A stretch of DNA of 64,000 nucleotides from the NCBI GenBank assembly GCA_013399855.1, contig VXAY01007483.1:821074-885073 (forward strand). The letters are read 5' to 3'. The position numbers and the translations under genes are program-made. How positions within the stretch are numbered: position 1 is the first letter of the stretch; each line of letters begins with the position of its first letter. The notes beneath the pieces are model-generated. The model had not been told where the DNA came from, did not search any database, and worked only from the letters and a program-made list of their open reading frames with translations. Below are positions 29,701 to 41,825 of this stretch, piece after piece. The DNA comes from Oxyruncus cristatus. Lineage: Eukaryota > Chordata > Aves > Passeriformes > Cotingidae.

Positions 29701-32700
29701 ATCAATCTGCCTACAGATATTTTTAGTATCTGATGAATCAATTGCAAATATTTGCTGCCACTTTTATAGGAAGTCATGCTGGTGAACCAGAAATAACTGG
29801 CTAAGATCTGGAGAAGGAGAGCATTTGAAGTGCTAAGCCAGCTTTGAATGGAGCTGAATGGTCAGACAGATATTGGAGAAACAGTAAGAATTTGCCCTGA
29901 AAGAGCCAAACCAGCTTCTTTATGGTCAGTGTCTTCAAGAGAAAAGAATAATTCAACATGAGATGGGCAGGTGATACTTTGTTTTGATAATAATTTGCCC
30001 TGAATGGAAAATCTACTTTGATTTATAAGCTCTTTGTGGGTGTGTATTTTTATATACATACATATAAATATCCACAGACGTTTGTATGGGTTTATAATAC
30101 CCAAAGCATGAGATAGCTTTGCATAAATGATAATTCATCAGTAGAATTCAAAACTGCTTTCAAGTGCACCTTGATATAAAGCCAAATAAACCTGCCTTCT
30201 AGATCTGATTAATACTGCTGTCTATTTTCCCGGGGTGGCAAGGAAAAATTTAAATAGAAAGGAACGTTCAGTTAGTATAATCGTTCTGATTAAAAATACT
30301 AACACAGAACAGTCCTAAAACCTGGAGTTTCCATATTTTTCTCATTTAAATATGTTACAAGTTACTCATCGAGTCAATTAACGCTGAATCAGTTGTGTGT
30401 GCTGCCTGGGGGTGAACTGAAATGCCCCACACGCTTCCCAGAACATCCCGGTTTTCTGTGAATCTGACTAAGACGTAGGACAAGGTTATTCCAGAAGCCT
30501 TTGGAGCAGGAACTGAATCCGCACTTCCCTAGGCCATAACTCAGGCCTTAGTCAGGGAATCATTAAAGCAGGTTTTCAGTGTGTGTGGTGGGCTCGGGGT
30601 TCTTACTGTTTTGGGAGCTTTTTGGCGGCTGTTTTTCCTCCCTTTATGTTTGTGTGCTTTAATGTTTTGAGCTTTTTTTAACTTCAGACCCTCTGGAGCT
30701 TGTTGGGGGTTTGTTGTTTTGACTGGAAACAGATATTTTGACTTAAGGACTGGATATCTTTGAATTCTGTGCTGGAAGAGAATATTCAGACACCTTCAGA
30801 TCTGTCAGACCGTGCATATGGTGCTCACACCTGTTCCAGCAACCTGACATGGTTACCCAGCTCTCCAAGTGTTTTGCAGTTACTGCTTAAAATTTCCCGG
30901 AGTGAATTAACTTGGCTTAATTGGAGCATTAGGAAGAGCTGTGTAAGAAACTAGAGAAGTCTGCTTTCCCTCAATCCCTGCAAAAATGAACATGCATTTT
31001 TTTTTTGTTTTTTTTTTTATTCATCAGTTTATTTTCTTACCTTCTTATAAATGTGCAAAATGTCCAAGTGATTGATGTGTGGGGTGGGAAACAGGGGAGG
31101 CAGGAGCTGTAAATCAGGTGATCCTGCCTGTGTGTCCCAGCAGTTTAAGGCATCCAGCTGTTTCCTGCTCCGCGTGGGAGGGTGGATGGACAGCAAGGCC
31201 TCTTAAAGCAACTGGGTTCCTGCTAGAAAATAGGAAGAAGCCGTATCAGAGATGGCCCCTTTGCAGTATTTTTGCACATCTAAAGGCATTGTGTGGGACA
31301 GAGCACAATAGAGAGAGAAGGGGGTTTTTTGTAGCTTCAGTGATCTTTTCTTTTGGGGCTCTCCCATCTCCCAAACATGACTAATGCTGTACAGGAAGCC
31401 CTTTTCTCTTATTCATGCGGTCTGTGATATCTCTTCTGATCCACAGAGTGCCAAAAAATACAGGAAATTACTTTCACCTTATGAAAATTCATGATTGTAA
31501 GGAAGCTCTTAGACCAATTGTTCTTTGGAAACTTCCCCCCCCCCCCGCCAACTCCCTCAAAAAAAAAAAGGTAATTTGTTCTGCTAGAAATCCACTGTAA
31601 ATCTTTTGTTGATACATGGTAGTCTTTTGCAAATACAGTGTTCTCTCTCCTTTATGAAGAGACACTTTCAGTTTTACATGTTAGGAAATAATAAGCTCCA
31701 GCTCCTTTTTGTCTGTGCCTTGTGTGATACCCGGAATCCTCTGATCTCCAGTCTGATTCCTCACAATGAACTGTTGTCTTGGCATCTGTTTACAGTTGAA
31801 CTGGAGGGGAATAATTGTGTTCTGCTGTGTCAAGCCTGTGGTGTTGAGGAGAAGGTGTGGTTTAAGAATTTATATTGCTCTTGGAGTCTGAGCTGGTACT
31901 TGGAGAAAGTTCCATTCTGAATTAGTGACTTGGTGAGGGCACCTACGGTCAGTTTGGTCACTGCTGACACAGCTGTGATAAAGAATTTGTTTTGCTGCCT
32001 AAAATGATTAAAAAGGCGGCAGGATTTTCCCATTTTGTCATTCTCATGACATAGCTACAACTGCAAGACACATGTCCTGAACGATGAAGAATGCTTTCTC
32101 ACTGAACAGGTCTTCATCTGAAGAAATGCAGGGGAAGTGTTTGAAGGAGAGTTTCACCCCAGAGCAGTCTGCACAAACCTCTTATGCAAGAGGAACTTTT
32201 CACACAAAAAAAAATTTCCATGTAAATGCTGCCTATTTCTTCTCAGTATAACTGCTAAACTTAGTACAAGAGGAGCAAATCCATTGTTAAACTCTTGAGC
32301 CTAAAAGGGAAGCTGTCTGTAGAAGAGTAAGTCCTTCAGAATGTTCCTTTTTTCCTTTGTTTGTGACAAGCAGGTCTAGCTTAAATCATCACAAATTGTG
32401 GGTGACTTAAACCTTTCACTTTTCTGAAGATATGCCACCCAGTCTAGGATATGCCTTTGTTAATTTTAAATAAAATGCATTAGTTTCTTAGAAATGTGTT
32501 TTGTTTTACTCCCACTCAGTGTCAGTTAACTGCATTCATCTTACAAGGGAAAAAAACCCTAATTCTTTAAGTCAAGGAACTGACTTTAATAACACTTCCT
32601 TTTCATTGTGAAGATGTACTGGGTGGATTTGAGCATTTATTCAACTCTCTGCTCAACTTTGATTTCTCTAGACCTAACATAGAACTGCATTAAGAAGCAA

Positions 32701-34570
32701 TACTGCCTTTCTTGCACATTAGTACTGTATTATGGCAGCTCCACTTGATTATCAGCAGTTTAGGTTCTGTAGGACTTGTATTGTTCCAGTCCCTGAAGTG
32801 TATCGGGATGGTGTCCAAGCTTCCACTTGTGATGTTGCTCTGTTAGCCCTCCGTGCGTGTTGGAAAGTGAAAAGGCCTTAGTTCAATTGGATTTGCTATC
32901 CTAGAAACAAGCTTAGTTCCCATCTCTCTCCTTTTCCACAGGGTGAATCGGTGAAATACTTCCTGGATAACCTGGATCGCATCGGTCAGCTGGTAAGACA
33001 CCACCTTCCCTTTCTGAACCAGAGAGCTCGAAGAGACAGTGGAAACCTGGGTGTGCAATGATTAATGATTTTTGTTTGAGAGGTTTTGTTCTTTGTTTTT
33101 TTTAATAATAATGCATTAAATAATTCCAGTGCTCTTTCTCTAGAAATATTAAACTCCAGCCTTATGAAACTGAAGCTTAGTATTTGCTTAATCTTTTTTA
33201 ACAGACAACAGATCATGGAAGTTGCATTTATGCACGTATTTTCTTTTATCAGCCCTTCTGCACAGTGTCTGGATCCCATTCACTTTTCATGATGCTCTGA
33301 TGGCTGGTGCTGCTTAATGTAGCAGAATGGAACCTTAAAGAAATAAAAAGTATTACTAGCACTTCTAGGATTTAAAATCCATAGTGGAAACATCTGTGAG
33401 GAGACTTGGAGGGGAAAGAAGGGAGATGATTTTCCTAAATAGTAACACTGATAAGCTGCTGAAGAACAAATCTCTCTACAGTGGTAGGTTGAGCCACAAC
33501 TTAAGGTAGAATATGTTGCTGTAGTCACTGGTCATGGGAGTGTGAACCTGGAAGGAGTATTTCCACTAAAGCTTTTGAGATGGTCTTTTTAAGAGTAATA
33601 AACTTCAAAAAATTAGATTTTAAAACAAGAAAATCCTTTCAGTGATGACTTGGTGATCTGCTTTATTGAACACTAGGTGGACAATACAAATAACACTAGC
33701 TAAGAATTTGATCATGAAAAATAGACTTCAGCCTGAAAACAAGAGGCTTAAAGGATAAAAATGTGAACAAGTGGATTAGTCCTGTATTTTTATTCTTTAT
33801 CTCTCAGGGTCTCCTAGATGTTCACCAGTGTTGAGCTAAATGGTCAACAGTCCAGTATTTTAAAGCTGAGTATTCGTTGTTCACCTGATAATTTAAAAAG
33901 CTTGGCTCCTGGTGATTTTACCCATCACTTCAGTATTCTGGCATTGGACAGCATTTTTGAAGGCCTTTTTTTTTTGACACTTCTCTCCTTTCTTTTCCAG
34001 AATTACTTCCCCAGCAAACAAGATATTTTGCTGGCCAGAAAAGCCACGAAGGGGATCGTAGAGCATGATTTCATCATTAAAAAAATTCCTTTCAAGATGG
34101 TGGATGTAGGCGGACAGAGATCTCAGCGTCAGAAATGGTTCCAGTGCTTTGATGGAATAACTTCCATTCTGTTCATGGTCTCCTCCAGCGAGTACGATCA
34201 GGTTCTCATGGAAGACAGGCGCACAAACAGACTCGTGGAGTCCATGAATATCTTTGAGACAATAGTCAATAACAAGCTTTTCTTTAACGTTTCTATTATC
34301 CTGTTCCTCAACAAGATGGATCTTCTTGTCGAGAAGGTAAAGACTGTCAGCATTAAGAAGTATTTCTCGGACTTCAAGGGCGACCCTCACAGGCTGGAGG
34401 ACGTGCAGCGTTACCTGGTGCAGTGCTTCGACAGGAAGAGGAGGAACCGCTCCAAGCCTCTCTTCCACCACTTCACCACGGCCATAGACACGGAGAACAT
34501 CCGCTTCGTGTTCCACGCCGTGAAGGACACGATCCTGCAGGAGAACCTGAAGGATATCATGTTGCAGTGA
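11516..34570 (+). CDS. GNA12: GNA12, guanine nucleotide-binding protein alpha-12 subunit (exons 2-4; exon 1 outside the window)
   Basis: Coding sequence is the join of 11516-11731, 32942-32992 and 34001-34570. Together these encode 278 residues, and with a 103-residue exon 1 they give exactly the 381 residues known for mammalian Galpha12. The family couples receptors at the inner plasma membrane to RGS-type RhoGEFs, and so to RhoA and actin control. Visible motifs are switch I arginine R205 in RKATKG, switch [10 protein letters not shown] with catalytic Q231, the guanine-specificity motif NKMD (296-299) and the TTAIDT loop near 351-356. It is GNA12 rather than the paralogue GNA13 because the exon 2 sequence [20 protein letters not shown] and the [12 protein letters not shown] segment fit Galpha12, as I recall the two proteins. 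The P-loop and N-terminal helix belong to exon 1 and are not present here. All splice junctions are phase 0 with GT/AG ends. Confidence 0.97.
13792..13816 (+). repeat. Poly(A) run of 25 next to an assembly gap
   Basis: Twenty-five consecutive A bases lie 13 bases before the N run that starts at 13830. The run probably caused the sequencing or assembly break. It could be the tail of a retroposed sequence, but I see no recognisable element body beside it. Confidence 0.9.
13830..13859. other. Assembly gap (30 N)
   Basis: Thirty N bases lie within GNA12 intron 2. Both flanks carry nearly the same short sequence, CACTTGTTGCA before and CACTTGCTGCA after. The gap may therefore hide a collapsed or wrongly joined duplicate, and its true length is unknown. 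Confidence 0.97.
14916..14931. repeat. Poly(T) run of 16
   Basis: A T homopolymer sits within a pyrimidine-rich stretch of intron 2. No associated element is recognisable. Confidence 0.85.
15551..15580. repeat. T-rich simple repeat, TTTTTTG unit
   Basis: Runs of four to six T separated by single G repeat about four times in intron 2. It is a short imperfect microsatellite. Confidence 0.7.
17684..17701. repeat. (TA)9 microsatellite
   Basis: Nine uninterrupted TA units lie in GNA12 intron 2, preceded by a T run. The repeat is likely length-polymorphic. Confidence 0.9.
32942..32992 (+). CDS. GNA12: GNA12 exon 3
   Basis: This small 51-bp exon encodes 17 residues (176-192), from GESVKYFLD to RIGQL, at the end of the helical domain just before switch I. 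The acceptor is CCACAG and the donor is CTG then GTAAGA, both phase 0. Skipping the exon would keep the frame but delete a segment that packs against the nucleotide. It is too short to be found by open-reading-frame scanning alone. It was placed by family sequence and splice signals. Confidence 0.96.
32993..34000 (+). other. GNA12: GNA12 intron 3
   Basis: This 1,008-bp intron has a GTAAGA donor and a strong pyrimidine-rich acceptor ending TTTTCCAG. The exon 4 frame stays open upstream through its last 180 bases, from an ATG at 33818. That is intronic read-through rather than an alternative start. Nothing else recognisable lies in it. Confidence 0.9.
34001..34570 (+). CDS. GNA12: GNA12 exon 4 (last coding exon)
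   Basis: This 570-bp segment encodes residues 193-381 and the TGA stop. It holds switch I (R205, T208), switch II with Q231 at codon 34115-34117, switch III, NKMD at 296-299, the TTAIDT loop and the C-terminal helix ending KDIMLQ, which contacts the receptor. The family uses R205 and Q231 for GTP hydrolysis, and both are intact. Compared with the recalled human sequence, there are only a few changes, near 313-318. Codon use shifts within the exon: the second half (from about 34365) is strongly G/C-ending while the first half is not. An open frame on the opposite strand (33893-34516) is a shadow. Confidence 0.98.
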   Translation, partial: NYFPSKQDILLARKATKGIVEHDFIIKKIPFKMVDVGGQRSQRQKWFQCFDGITSILFMVSSSEYDQVLMEDRRTNRLVESMNIFETIVNNKLFFNVSIILFLNKMDLLVEKVKTVSIKKYFSDFKGDPHRLEDVQRYLVQCFDRKRRNRSKPLFHHFTTAIDTENIRFVFHAVKDTILQENLKDIMLQ

Positions 34571-35939
34571 AGGAGAGCAGCCAGTGTTCTGTTACAATTT
34601 TGCTGGAGGGTTAGATCAAAGTTTTTATCCTTTCTTTATGGCCCTTGCATGCGGTGTAGGACCCATGCGAATTACTTGGCTCAGGAATGCTGTAAACTAG
34701 CCAGTCCAAACAGGAGCTATAGGCCGGAGGAGTCACACGTTGATGTTAGCTACTGAATCATTTGGACTAGAAACACTACTGAACCCTGGCCATGGTAGGT
34801 TCTGTACCAATTTTGGGATGCTGAACAACAACCACCTTCTGCCTTCTTAGGAAAAAAAAAAAGAAATCTCTGACAAACCATGTATGGAAGACACATTGTT
34901 TTAAGTGAATACGCTCATTTTTCGGAGACACTAGTCGTACAAACTGCCTTTTTTTTTTTTTGTAGTTTGGAGGTGCTGAATTGATCAAACTAATCTAAAC
35001 ATAATGAGATTGGCAACTGTATTGGAGAATGTTAATGGAAGTTCTGTTGTTAACCCTTAGGAATATAACCAGATCTTGTGTGCGTGTTCAGCTTTGCCAA
35101 GGGTCTACAGTCCACTTGCCAAGGTGGATGCACAGCTCTTGTCTGAAGGTTTTGCCTGAGTCTCCTGAGGCACAAGTCTAAAGCCGTGTAAGGAAACTCA
35201 TGTTGGAGTGAATGGGATGGGAAGTTGAAGCCTCACTGATATGGAGAAGGGTTTATTTTGCACTATAGGTGAAGGTTGTTCCATCGTAGGAAAACTGATT
35301 TCCTTGGTGAAGCAGCCTGTGCTGGAGCACCCAAACCACGTATCTGCACAGTGGGTGCTCGAGTGAGATGTACTCCATGGAAAGCCAGCACTGTTCTCAC
35401 AGTGGGCAGTGTGTGTGAAGGTTCAGTATCTCGGGTGACAGGGCTTTGTCTACACTCAGAGGTTTGAAAGCTGATCAAACCCTTAAGCAAAGGTTTTGGT
35501 AGCACAGCAGCTGCTTGATTAGTCCCAACAGCTGACCTTATAGGAAGACTGAACACCCTAGAGATCCCAGCTTTTCCAGCTGCACTGATGTGTTTGGACA
35601 GCAAGACCTTGCTGTAAAATCAGCCTTTAATCTGTGTCTTAATGGGATCTTTAGCCTGTAGTAATGCACATGTAACTCTGAGCACCGCTGAGTTTGGAGT
35701 TGCCAGTTTGGGGCAGTGGTTTGTGTGTAAAATGGTAAGAGGCTGTGAATAATGTTGATCTGAACTCCGAATTTCCTTGTGCTCTCAGTCTCTGTCAGGT
35801 GCCTTTTTCTGTGTACAGACATTGAATCTTTTCTACTACAGCGGGGTACATGGACAAACCGAAGATATTGTAGTGCTATCCTTTAGGTAACTCTCAAACA
35901 TAGTTTACTGTGCAATTTTTGTCATATTTTTCATCCAAG

Positions 35940-35945
35940 AATAAA
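35940..35945 (+). terminator. GNA12: Proximal poly(A) signal AATAAA of GNA12
   Basis: A canonical AATAAA lies 1.37 kb after the stop codon. It would give a short 3' UTR. Use of this site is inferred. Confidence 0.5.
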
Positions 35946-38900
35946 ACCTGAAGGGCTGTTTGTACCCATAAAAAGTCAGCAGATTCCCTGGAGTTCTTAT
36001 CCCCTTTGAGCCTGTAATGGCATGTCAAAACAAGCAATGTTTTACTTCAGCTGGTAATCCCATGGGAAATGCGGTCAAAGAAAAGTCCCATTCCGTTGTC
36101 CTTTCATGTTAATTTGGATAAAATCTGGAATCTTCCTTCCCCTCTGAAGCTTGCAGATGTTCATATCAGTATTTTTGTGTAGTTGCCTGATGTAGCAGCC
36201 CCTTGGCTTTCTTTGTGCAGGCTGCAGAGTGGAAAAGCTGTGGCTGTGTCAGTGCTTGTGACAGGCACAGTATCAAGGTAAGACGCAGCTGAAAAGTTGC
36301 AGGTGGGAAAATCTAACTGAAATTTGAGCAAACTTAAACAGGAATTAGTTTCCTTGCAACAAGTCTTACTTTGCCAGGACCAACTTGTCTTTTTAAATAT
36401 TTATTCATTTCTAACCTTGAAGGAGAATAATGTCGTGACTCTTAACATTCAGATGGGAGGAAAATCTTAAGATTATTACGTTTGAAAAGGTAAATGTTCC
36501 AACACGGTGTGATGCAGACAAGTTTACTGATCACATAAGGTTGGTTTCTCGAAGCCCATTTGTTTGGCTGAAGGCTAAGGCTGCTTTCAAAGCTTTCAGA
36601 TGTTTTCTGAGTTCTTGGTAGTGGTTTTCACTTCACAGAAGACACTGGGAAAGAGAAGGCAGTAGTGGGCTGACCTGACTTCTAGGTTGTCTTGACTTCA
36701 GTTCTTAGTTTGCTGTGAGCTTTATTCTTTCACTAAATTTTCCAGATGGGTTAATATTATGCTTGTTTTCTCAAATGAGTTAAACATTCCCTTTCAACAG
36801 TATTTTTTCTCAAGAATTACCTCAGTTTTTTTGTCTGAATCTACTGTAGTTTTACCTGGAGGCATAGCATGAAATTTCCTGTTCTGTTTTTCTCTTGATA
36901 CTCATCCATGGTTTTGTATCCTTAGTCACCTTATGGATTTAAAACTCTCAACAGAGCTAATAATGCAGCTTTTATTTTAAGTAACTTAAAATCTGCACCT
37001 GGAAAAGAAACAGCATGAGATATCTCATATTGAGCTCTCAAGCTTTTTTTTTTTTACGATATGGCAATTTTGCACACTAAGTCAGTTTTAGGGAGCCAGT
37101 TTGCTCACCTTAGGCCCATTGTTGCCTTTCTTCTTTTCATTAATGAAATGGGCCTAAGTGAGGGGCTAATCAGCAGTTTGGCTCTGTGGGGCTCAGTGTT
37201 CTGTCAAATTTGGATAGTGATGGATCACAGCAGGAACCCAAGATCAGGAAACTCTCTTTGCAAAAGTCAAGCACTTCTCAAGTTTGCCAAGTTGGTGGCC
37301 CGTGAGTAAAAAGGACGGTGGGGGGGAGCGGTTTAAGCGTCAGCTTTCTCTGCAAAATACACTCCACTTCTTGCCACAGCTGAGGGGTTCTGTGTTTGGG
37401 TTTTTTTCAAGGGAAGTTGTAGTACAGTAAAGCCAGAAAATCGTGTTATGGTAAATCAGTTAATTACTAAAGCAGAGCTTAGGTAGGTGAGGTTGTTCAA
37501 ACATCTCGGGACAGGCTTGGTTGGTTGCTTAGTCCTTTCACCAGAAACAGATAGAGAACTTTATTTTAAGTGACATCCCGGAGAACTTTGCAGGTAAACA
37601 CAGCTGGAGAGAACATCTCTTTTTGTTAACTTTATAGGCTTATTGTTCATTTGGCTGCTCAGGAAACGGGTCACAGGCAGGATGATAATCAAATGGAGAC
37701 CTTGAACAACTCCTTTTTTTTTTTTCCTTTTTTTTTTTAAGAAAAAAGCAGCTTTTTGCTGCCCCTCCTCTGCCACCCCGGGGTCACTGACCAGTGATGG
37801 AGTGTTGCATAGGGTCGTCCCTCCTAAGGACAAAGAGAGGAAGTGCTTCCAGCGTGTGCTTGTGGGAGAGACTTACATAATCTTGCAGTTTAAGTAGAAA
37901 AACTAATTAAATGGGAGTCATTTATCAAACACTATTTTATACTTGTTGTCCTCAAAACAGGCTTTAAGCTAAAAGATGTGTCAGTCAGTCCCATTCCTTC
38001 AGATTGCAGTGCTGTCATTCTCTGAACAATTCTTGGATGCATTGCAGGGTGACACGGGGAATTGGAATTAAAAAGGAAGAATGGTTTTCTGGAAGTGACA
38101 TATTTAATAGGCACTTGTCACTTCGAAGGAATTGAGTGGTTCTTAATGTTTAAAATTAATTAATACTGGTTATGGAATTGAAGTTACTGGCCACTCAATT
38201 TTACAACTCAAAATTTTCTTTCAGTTTGATGCAAATAATTGATCTTATTAAATATGGCAGCATAGATTATTTGACTTATTAACTTGATAATATATTTGAT
38301 TTTTTTCAACTATTGCTGTGTAAAACCTAGAAGTAGGCATGTTAAAGCATGAAGGAGCTCTGGCAGGTGACCATTTCCAGGCTTTCTGAGGAAGCTGAAG
38401 CCTGAACCTCAGCCAGGCAGGCAGAGTGGAGAAACTAATAGCAAAGGAATGGTAGGGAGATGGAGTAGGAAGAGCTCATTTGCCCATGGCGTTGCAGACA
38501 AAAATGGAATTCCACCAGGAGAGCTAAAATATGGTATGAAAAACAGTGCATTTGAAAAGTGTGTCCCATCCTGTCCAAGTGACCCCCATTCCCCCGGGTA
38601 TTCACCCATCCTGGTTACTGTGACCTGCAAAGAATTATGGAGTGGAAGAAATTAAAGGAATAGACATGGAACCACTGAAGAAACCAGCAGCTTTCTTTAG
38701 TGAGCCACAGCTGCCTTCCACAGAACAGTTTAGAGAACAAGTCCTCTGCTGCCTTTACATGGATGTCTGTGTATTAACTATGTTTTAACTTACATTAACT
38801 TATGTTTTGGAGTCTTTCCTATGCATGTACCTCTTCTTGGAAAAAAAAGTTGTTCTGGTGCATGGACCTACAGGATTTCTGTAAAAGGCGCCTCTGATTT

Positions 38901-41197
38901 TCAAGCAGTGGGTTTTGACACCTGACTTAGCTTGGCTTGTGTCATCAAATTTTCAGGAGTTATCTGCTGGATTGATGGATGATTTGATGCACACCAGCTT
39001 GAGAGACAAACACCTCCACACGGTGCAGTTTGTCTTGTCAGCCAAACCCTGATCTCTCATGACAAGAACTGTAAGTTTAGTTGTAGCCTCTTTTCTATAT
39101 CCTTCTTCTAGTATAAAATCACGTGGTGTAGTCAGGGGTTTAATATAGCACTGCCAACTCTTTACCTCATACTCCAATTCTGTTACACAAAGTGGTGGGT
39201 GGGGTGTTTCAGTAGCAACTATTAAACATCTGTGCCTACTTTTGTAAATGAGCTTTTAACAGTTTTTTAGGGAGCATCCATTATGGATCAGGAAGGCTGG
39301 CATGGTCTGGGCCAGACTTGGCCTGAGTTAATACTGACTCCACACAGTTCTAGACGAGGACTGTCTAGCCTAGTGAGGAATAATTGGTAAGACAATACAA
39401 AATCTAGTGCTTTTTAATAATACCTGTTTTGTAATTAGCTGGAGTGATCTCTGCTTTGTGCTGTGAAGTGGGCACTTCTTTTGTTTTAACACTAATCTTT
39501 TTTTTACATAGATGGAAATGAGTAAAGCCAGGACATTTGAAGCTGAAACTGCTGCTTTGCTACCAGGTGATGCTGTCCCTGTGCTCATCTTGGTGGTTGG
39601 GCAGTTCAGCTCGATTCTTGACGTTTTTATCTCTCTAATGGCATTTGGAAAGCGGTGTTGAAGTTTGTCTGTGTGTCTATGCTTGTTTTCTTATGGGGTG
39701 GGGAGTGTGGAGGTACTAGATTGTCAGTGCTAGTGGTTTTGTGCCTGGCTTGAGGAACTGTATCACAGCCCAGCTCTTGGCATTTGTCTGACGGTCGAAT
39801 CTTCTGTCTGGTGTGAAAATACTCAGTCAGAGGGGAGGGGAAAAGGAGCAGCACTGACTTCCAAGGTGGGCATTCTGGTAAAAAAAGCCAAAGTATGTTG
39901 GAAGGGAGCAGGAGAGGGGAGCTAGTTTCTAAACAGATCCCAAAAGCTGATGGTGCTTGAAGACTGACTGTATTTGAAGTGAAATGCCATCTGCACTGAC
40001 CCAAAAGCTTTGAGTGACTCCAGAGAGCTATTGGCTGTGGATTAAGAACAGCAGGCTGGCAAGGCTGGCCCTGCCATTGTAAATCTCTCTTCATCTGTTC
40101 GTAACTGGGTGCTAAAACTCAATTTTTACTAAAATACACTATGCAGATCTCTGGCCAGACAGTGCATCTTACTCCTTCCTGACAGCTACTTAAACTTTCT
40201 TCAAGATACCAGAGCATGAGAAGGTAAGAGACCTGGGTAAGAGGCTGTTTCCATTTTTTGAATTAAAACTACATGTGATGGAGAGCAAAATTTTTTAAGA
40301 ACTAGGACCTGAGAGAGCATCTTTTGAGGGAAGTGACAGGTTTGGAGTGGCAGGGACTCTCTGCTGATACTTCCCGTCAATCTCTTGTGCTGAGCTCGTG
40401 TGCAGGTGGTTGGGCACAAAGGCTGAGAGGAGACAGAAGGGAGAAGGGGGATGTGGAAGAGAAATGATCTGTTGGGAGCTCACGAGACTTGGAAAGGTGG
40501 TTGGTGGACTAAGGTTTGGAAATGTGTGTTTAAACTCCCGTTTGCATTGAAACCATTAACTCTCCGTAGGATAATGAGCGTCCCTCCAGTGAACAGCTTG
40601 TGTTACCTGGAACGTGGAATGAGCTTGAATTGTTGATACACATTAAAAAATGCTGGAGACTGTGCTGAACATGGCTAGTGTTCCTTGCTCTAGTGATGAC
40701 TTGTCTTGTTTGTGGAACCAATATGTACGAAAGCAAACTGACAAAACACCAGGTTATCTCGTGACACGACCACGTAGCTTAGGAAGCCAAGTAATGTTAT
40801 CTTCTATTCTGCAATGTACTTGCTCTCTGGTGCCTATGCATTAACACACATACTATGCAATATCAGTCTTTTTTTTAAACCAGTTCACTGCATTGGGCAA
40901 CAAAGGCCTGAGTTTAGCCTTAATTTTCTTAACAATTCACAGGAAAGTACTTTAAAAACAGTGACAAACTAAAAGAAGGTGAAAAATGCATGAAGTAAAA
41001 GCACAGTTCCAGACTGCTCACATAAGTGTCTTTCTAGCACCAAAACAGCATCTGTGATAGAAGCAGCTACTTGCTGTAATAGTTTCAACTTATGAAAACT
41101 GTGTACTAGATAAAATTATATTGTGATGTGTAAAAAGTGTATTTTATAGCTTTGGTGACTTAGTTTACTGTTTTGTATATATGAATTTTATAAATCT

Positions 41198-41203
41198 ATT
41201 AAA
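41198..41203 (+). terminator. GNA12: Distal poly(A) signal ATTAAA of GNA12
   Basis: The common variant ATTAAA is followed by a T/G-rich stretch (TTGTTATACTGTTC) within about 30 bases, as expected for a cleavage site. It lies at the end of an AT-rich 3'-UTR-like stretch. Confidence 0.55.
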
Positions 41204-41308
41204 ACTTGACTTGTTATACTGTTCTTTATGGGTTTTATCTTTTCACCAGAATCTGAAGTGACGTTTTTTGCTTTATTCAAAAATTTTCTGCGAAAGAAAT
41301 GCTTTTTG

Positions 41309-41348
41309 AATAAATTACAGCGTGGAACTACAGCTGTCATGCAATAAA
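41309..41348 (+). terminator. GNA12: Two further AATAAA poly(A) signals
   Basis: AATAAA occurs at 41309-41314 and again at 41343-41348. The second is followed by a TCTCTGTGTAAT stretch that could serve as the downstream element. Together with 41198 they mark a likely alternative 3' end cluster. Confidence 0.5.
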
Positions 41349-41805
41349 ATCTCTGTGTAATCTCTAGGTATCTCCCACCTCTCCACTTCTGGGCTGAGTC
41401 ATTCTTCCTGTGTCCAGGAGCTGAGGCTGGTGAGACATTAACCTGTATAAAACCTGTAACTCATTCTCTGTAGTGTTCCAGGAGCTGATTCTGGGGCATT
41501 AGCACTGATGGGAAGTGGGAGGGGAGACACAGCTGGAGTTTGCTTATGTATTTGAAGCTCAGCAAGAGAAGATAATTGAGCCTGTGGAGTTGGCAGCACC
41601 TGTTAGAGATTCCTCTCTGCTGTGCAGCATCTGGTAATAAATAGCCATGGGAACTGTACTTGCTGCTTTCCCAGTGCCAGTCCCCTCTTTTGGACTCACT
41701 TGTGTGCCCTGGTACGTTGTGCAGCACTGCAGAACCGTCGACCTTTGGAGAGTCACCAGTGTCCCTGTCACACCGCAGTGCCATCCTGTGCCAGCTAATG
41801 CTGCC

Positions 41806-41825
41806 AGAACTGGAGCTCCAGTTCT
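41806..41825. repeat. Perfect 20-bp palindrome
   Basis: The sequence from AGAACTGGAG to CTCCAGTTCT equals its own reverse complement with no spacer. Its ends are AGAAC and GTTCT, like steroid-receptor half-sites, but with a 10-base rather than 3-base separation. Confidence 0.9.

Larger units (their letters stand above)
11732..32941 (+). other. GNA12: GNA12 intron 2
   Basis: This is a 21.2-kb intron between GTGAGT at 11732 and the CCACAG acceptor at 32941. It is AT-rich and holds a 30-base N gap, a (TA)9 microsatellite, several A or T homopolymers, a 12-base C run at 31535-31546 and an 11-base A run at 31559-31569. I could not identify an additional exon, RNA gene or complete mobile element. 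Candidate protein-binding motifs at 15.3 kb (CTCF-like) and 24.5 kb (p53-like) are described under findings. Open frames on both strands are short and look like chance. Confidence 0.85.
34571..41225 (+). other. GNA12: GNA12 3' untranslated region (long form)
   Basis: The sequence after the stop codon has no coding exon and ends at a group of poly(A) signals near 41.2-41.35 kb. A shorter form could end near 35.96 kb. The last 600 bases are very AT-rich and look like a typical distal 3' UTR, with a Pumilio-type TGTATATA at 41174-41181. The part from about 36 to 40.5 kb is less distinctive. Whether the 6.6 kb forms one continuous transcript cannot be told from sequence. Open frames such as 39627-40094 (-) look like chance. 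Confidence 0.55.

Noticed and set aside
33818..34000. Possible alternative GNA12 start, in frame with exon 4
   Set aside because: The 61 residues before 34001 are unlike any G-alpha sequence and end exactly at a strong splice acceptor. A product starting here would lack the P-loop.
33893..34516. A 207-codon open frame on the - strand
   Set aside because: It lies opposite GNA12 exon 4 and is its shadow.
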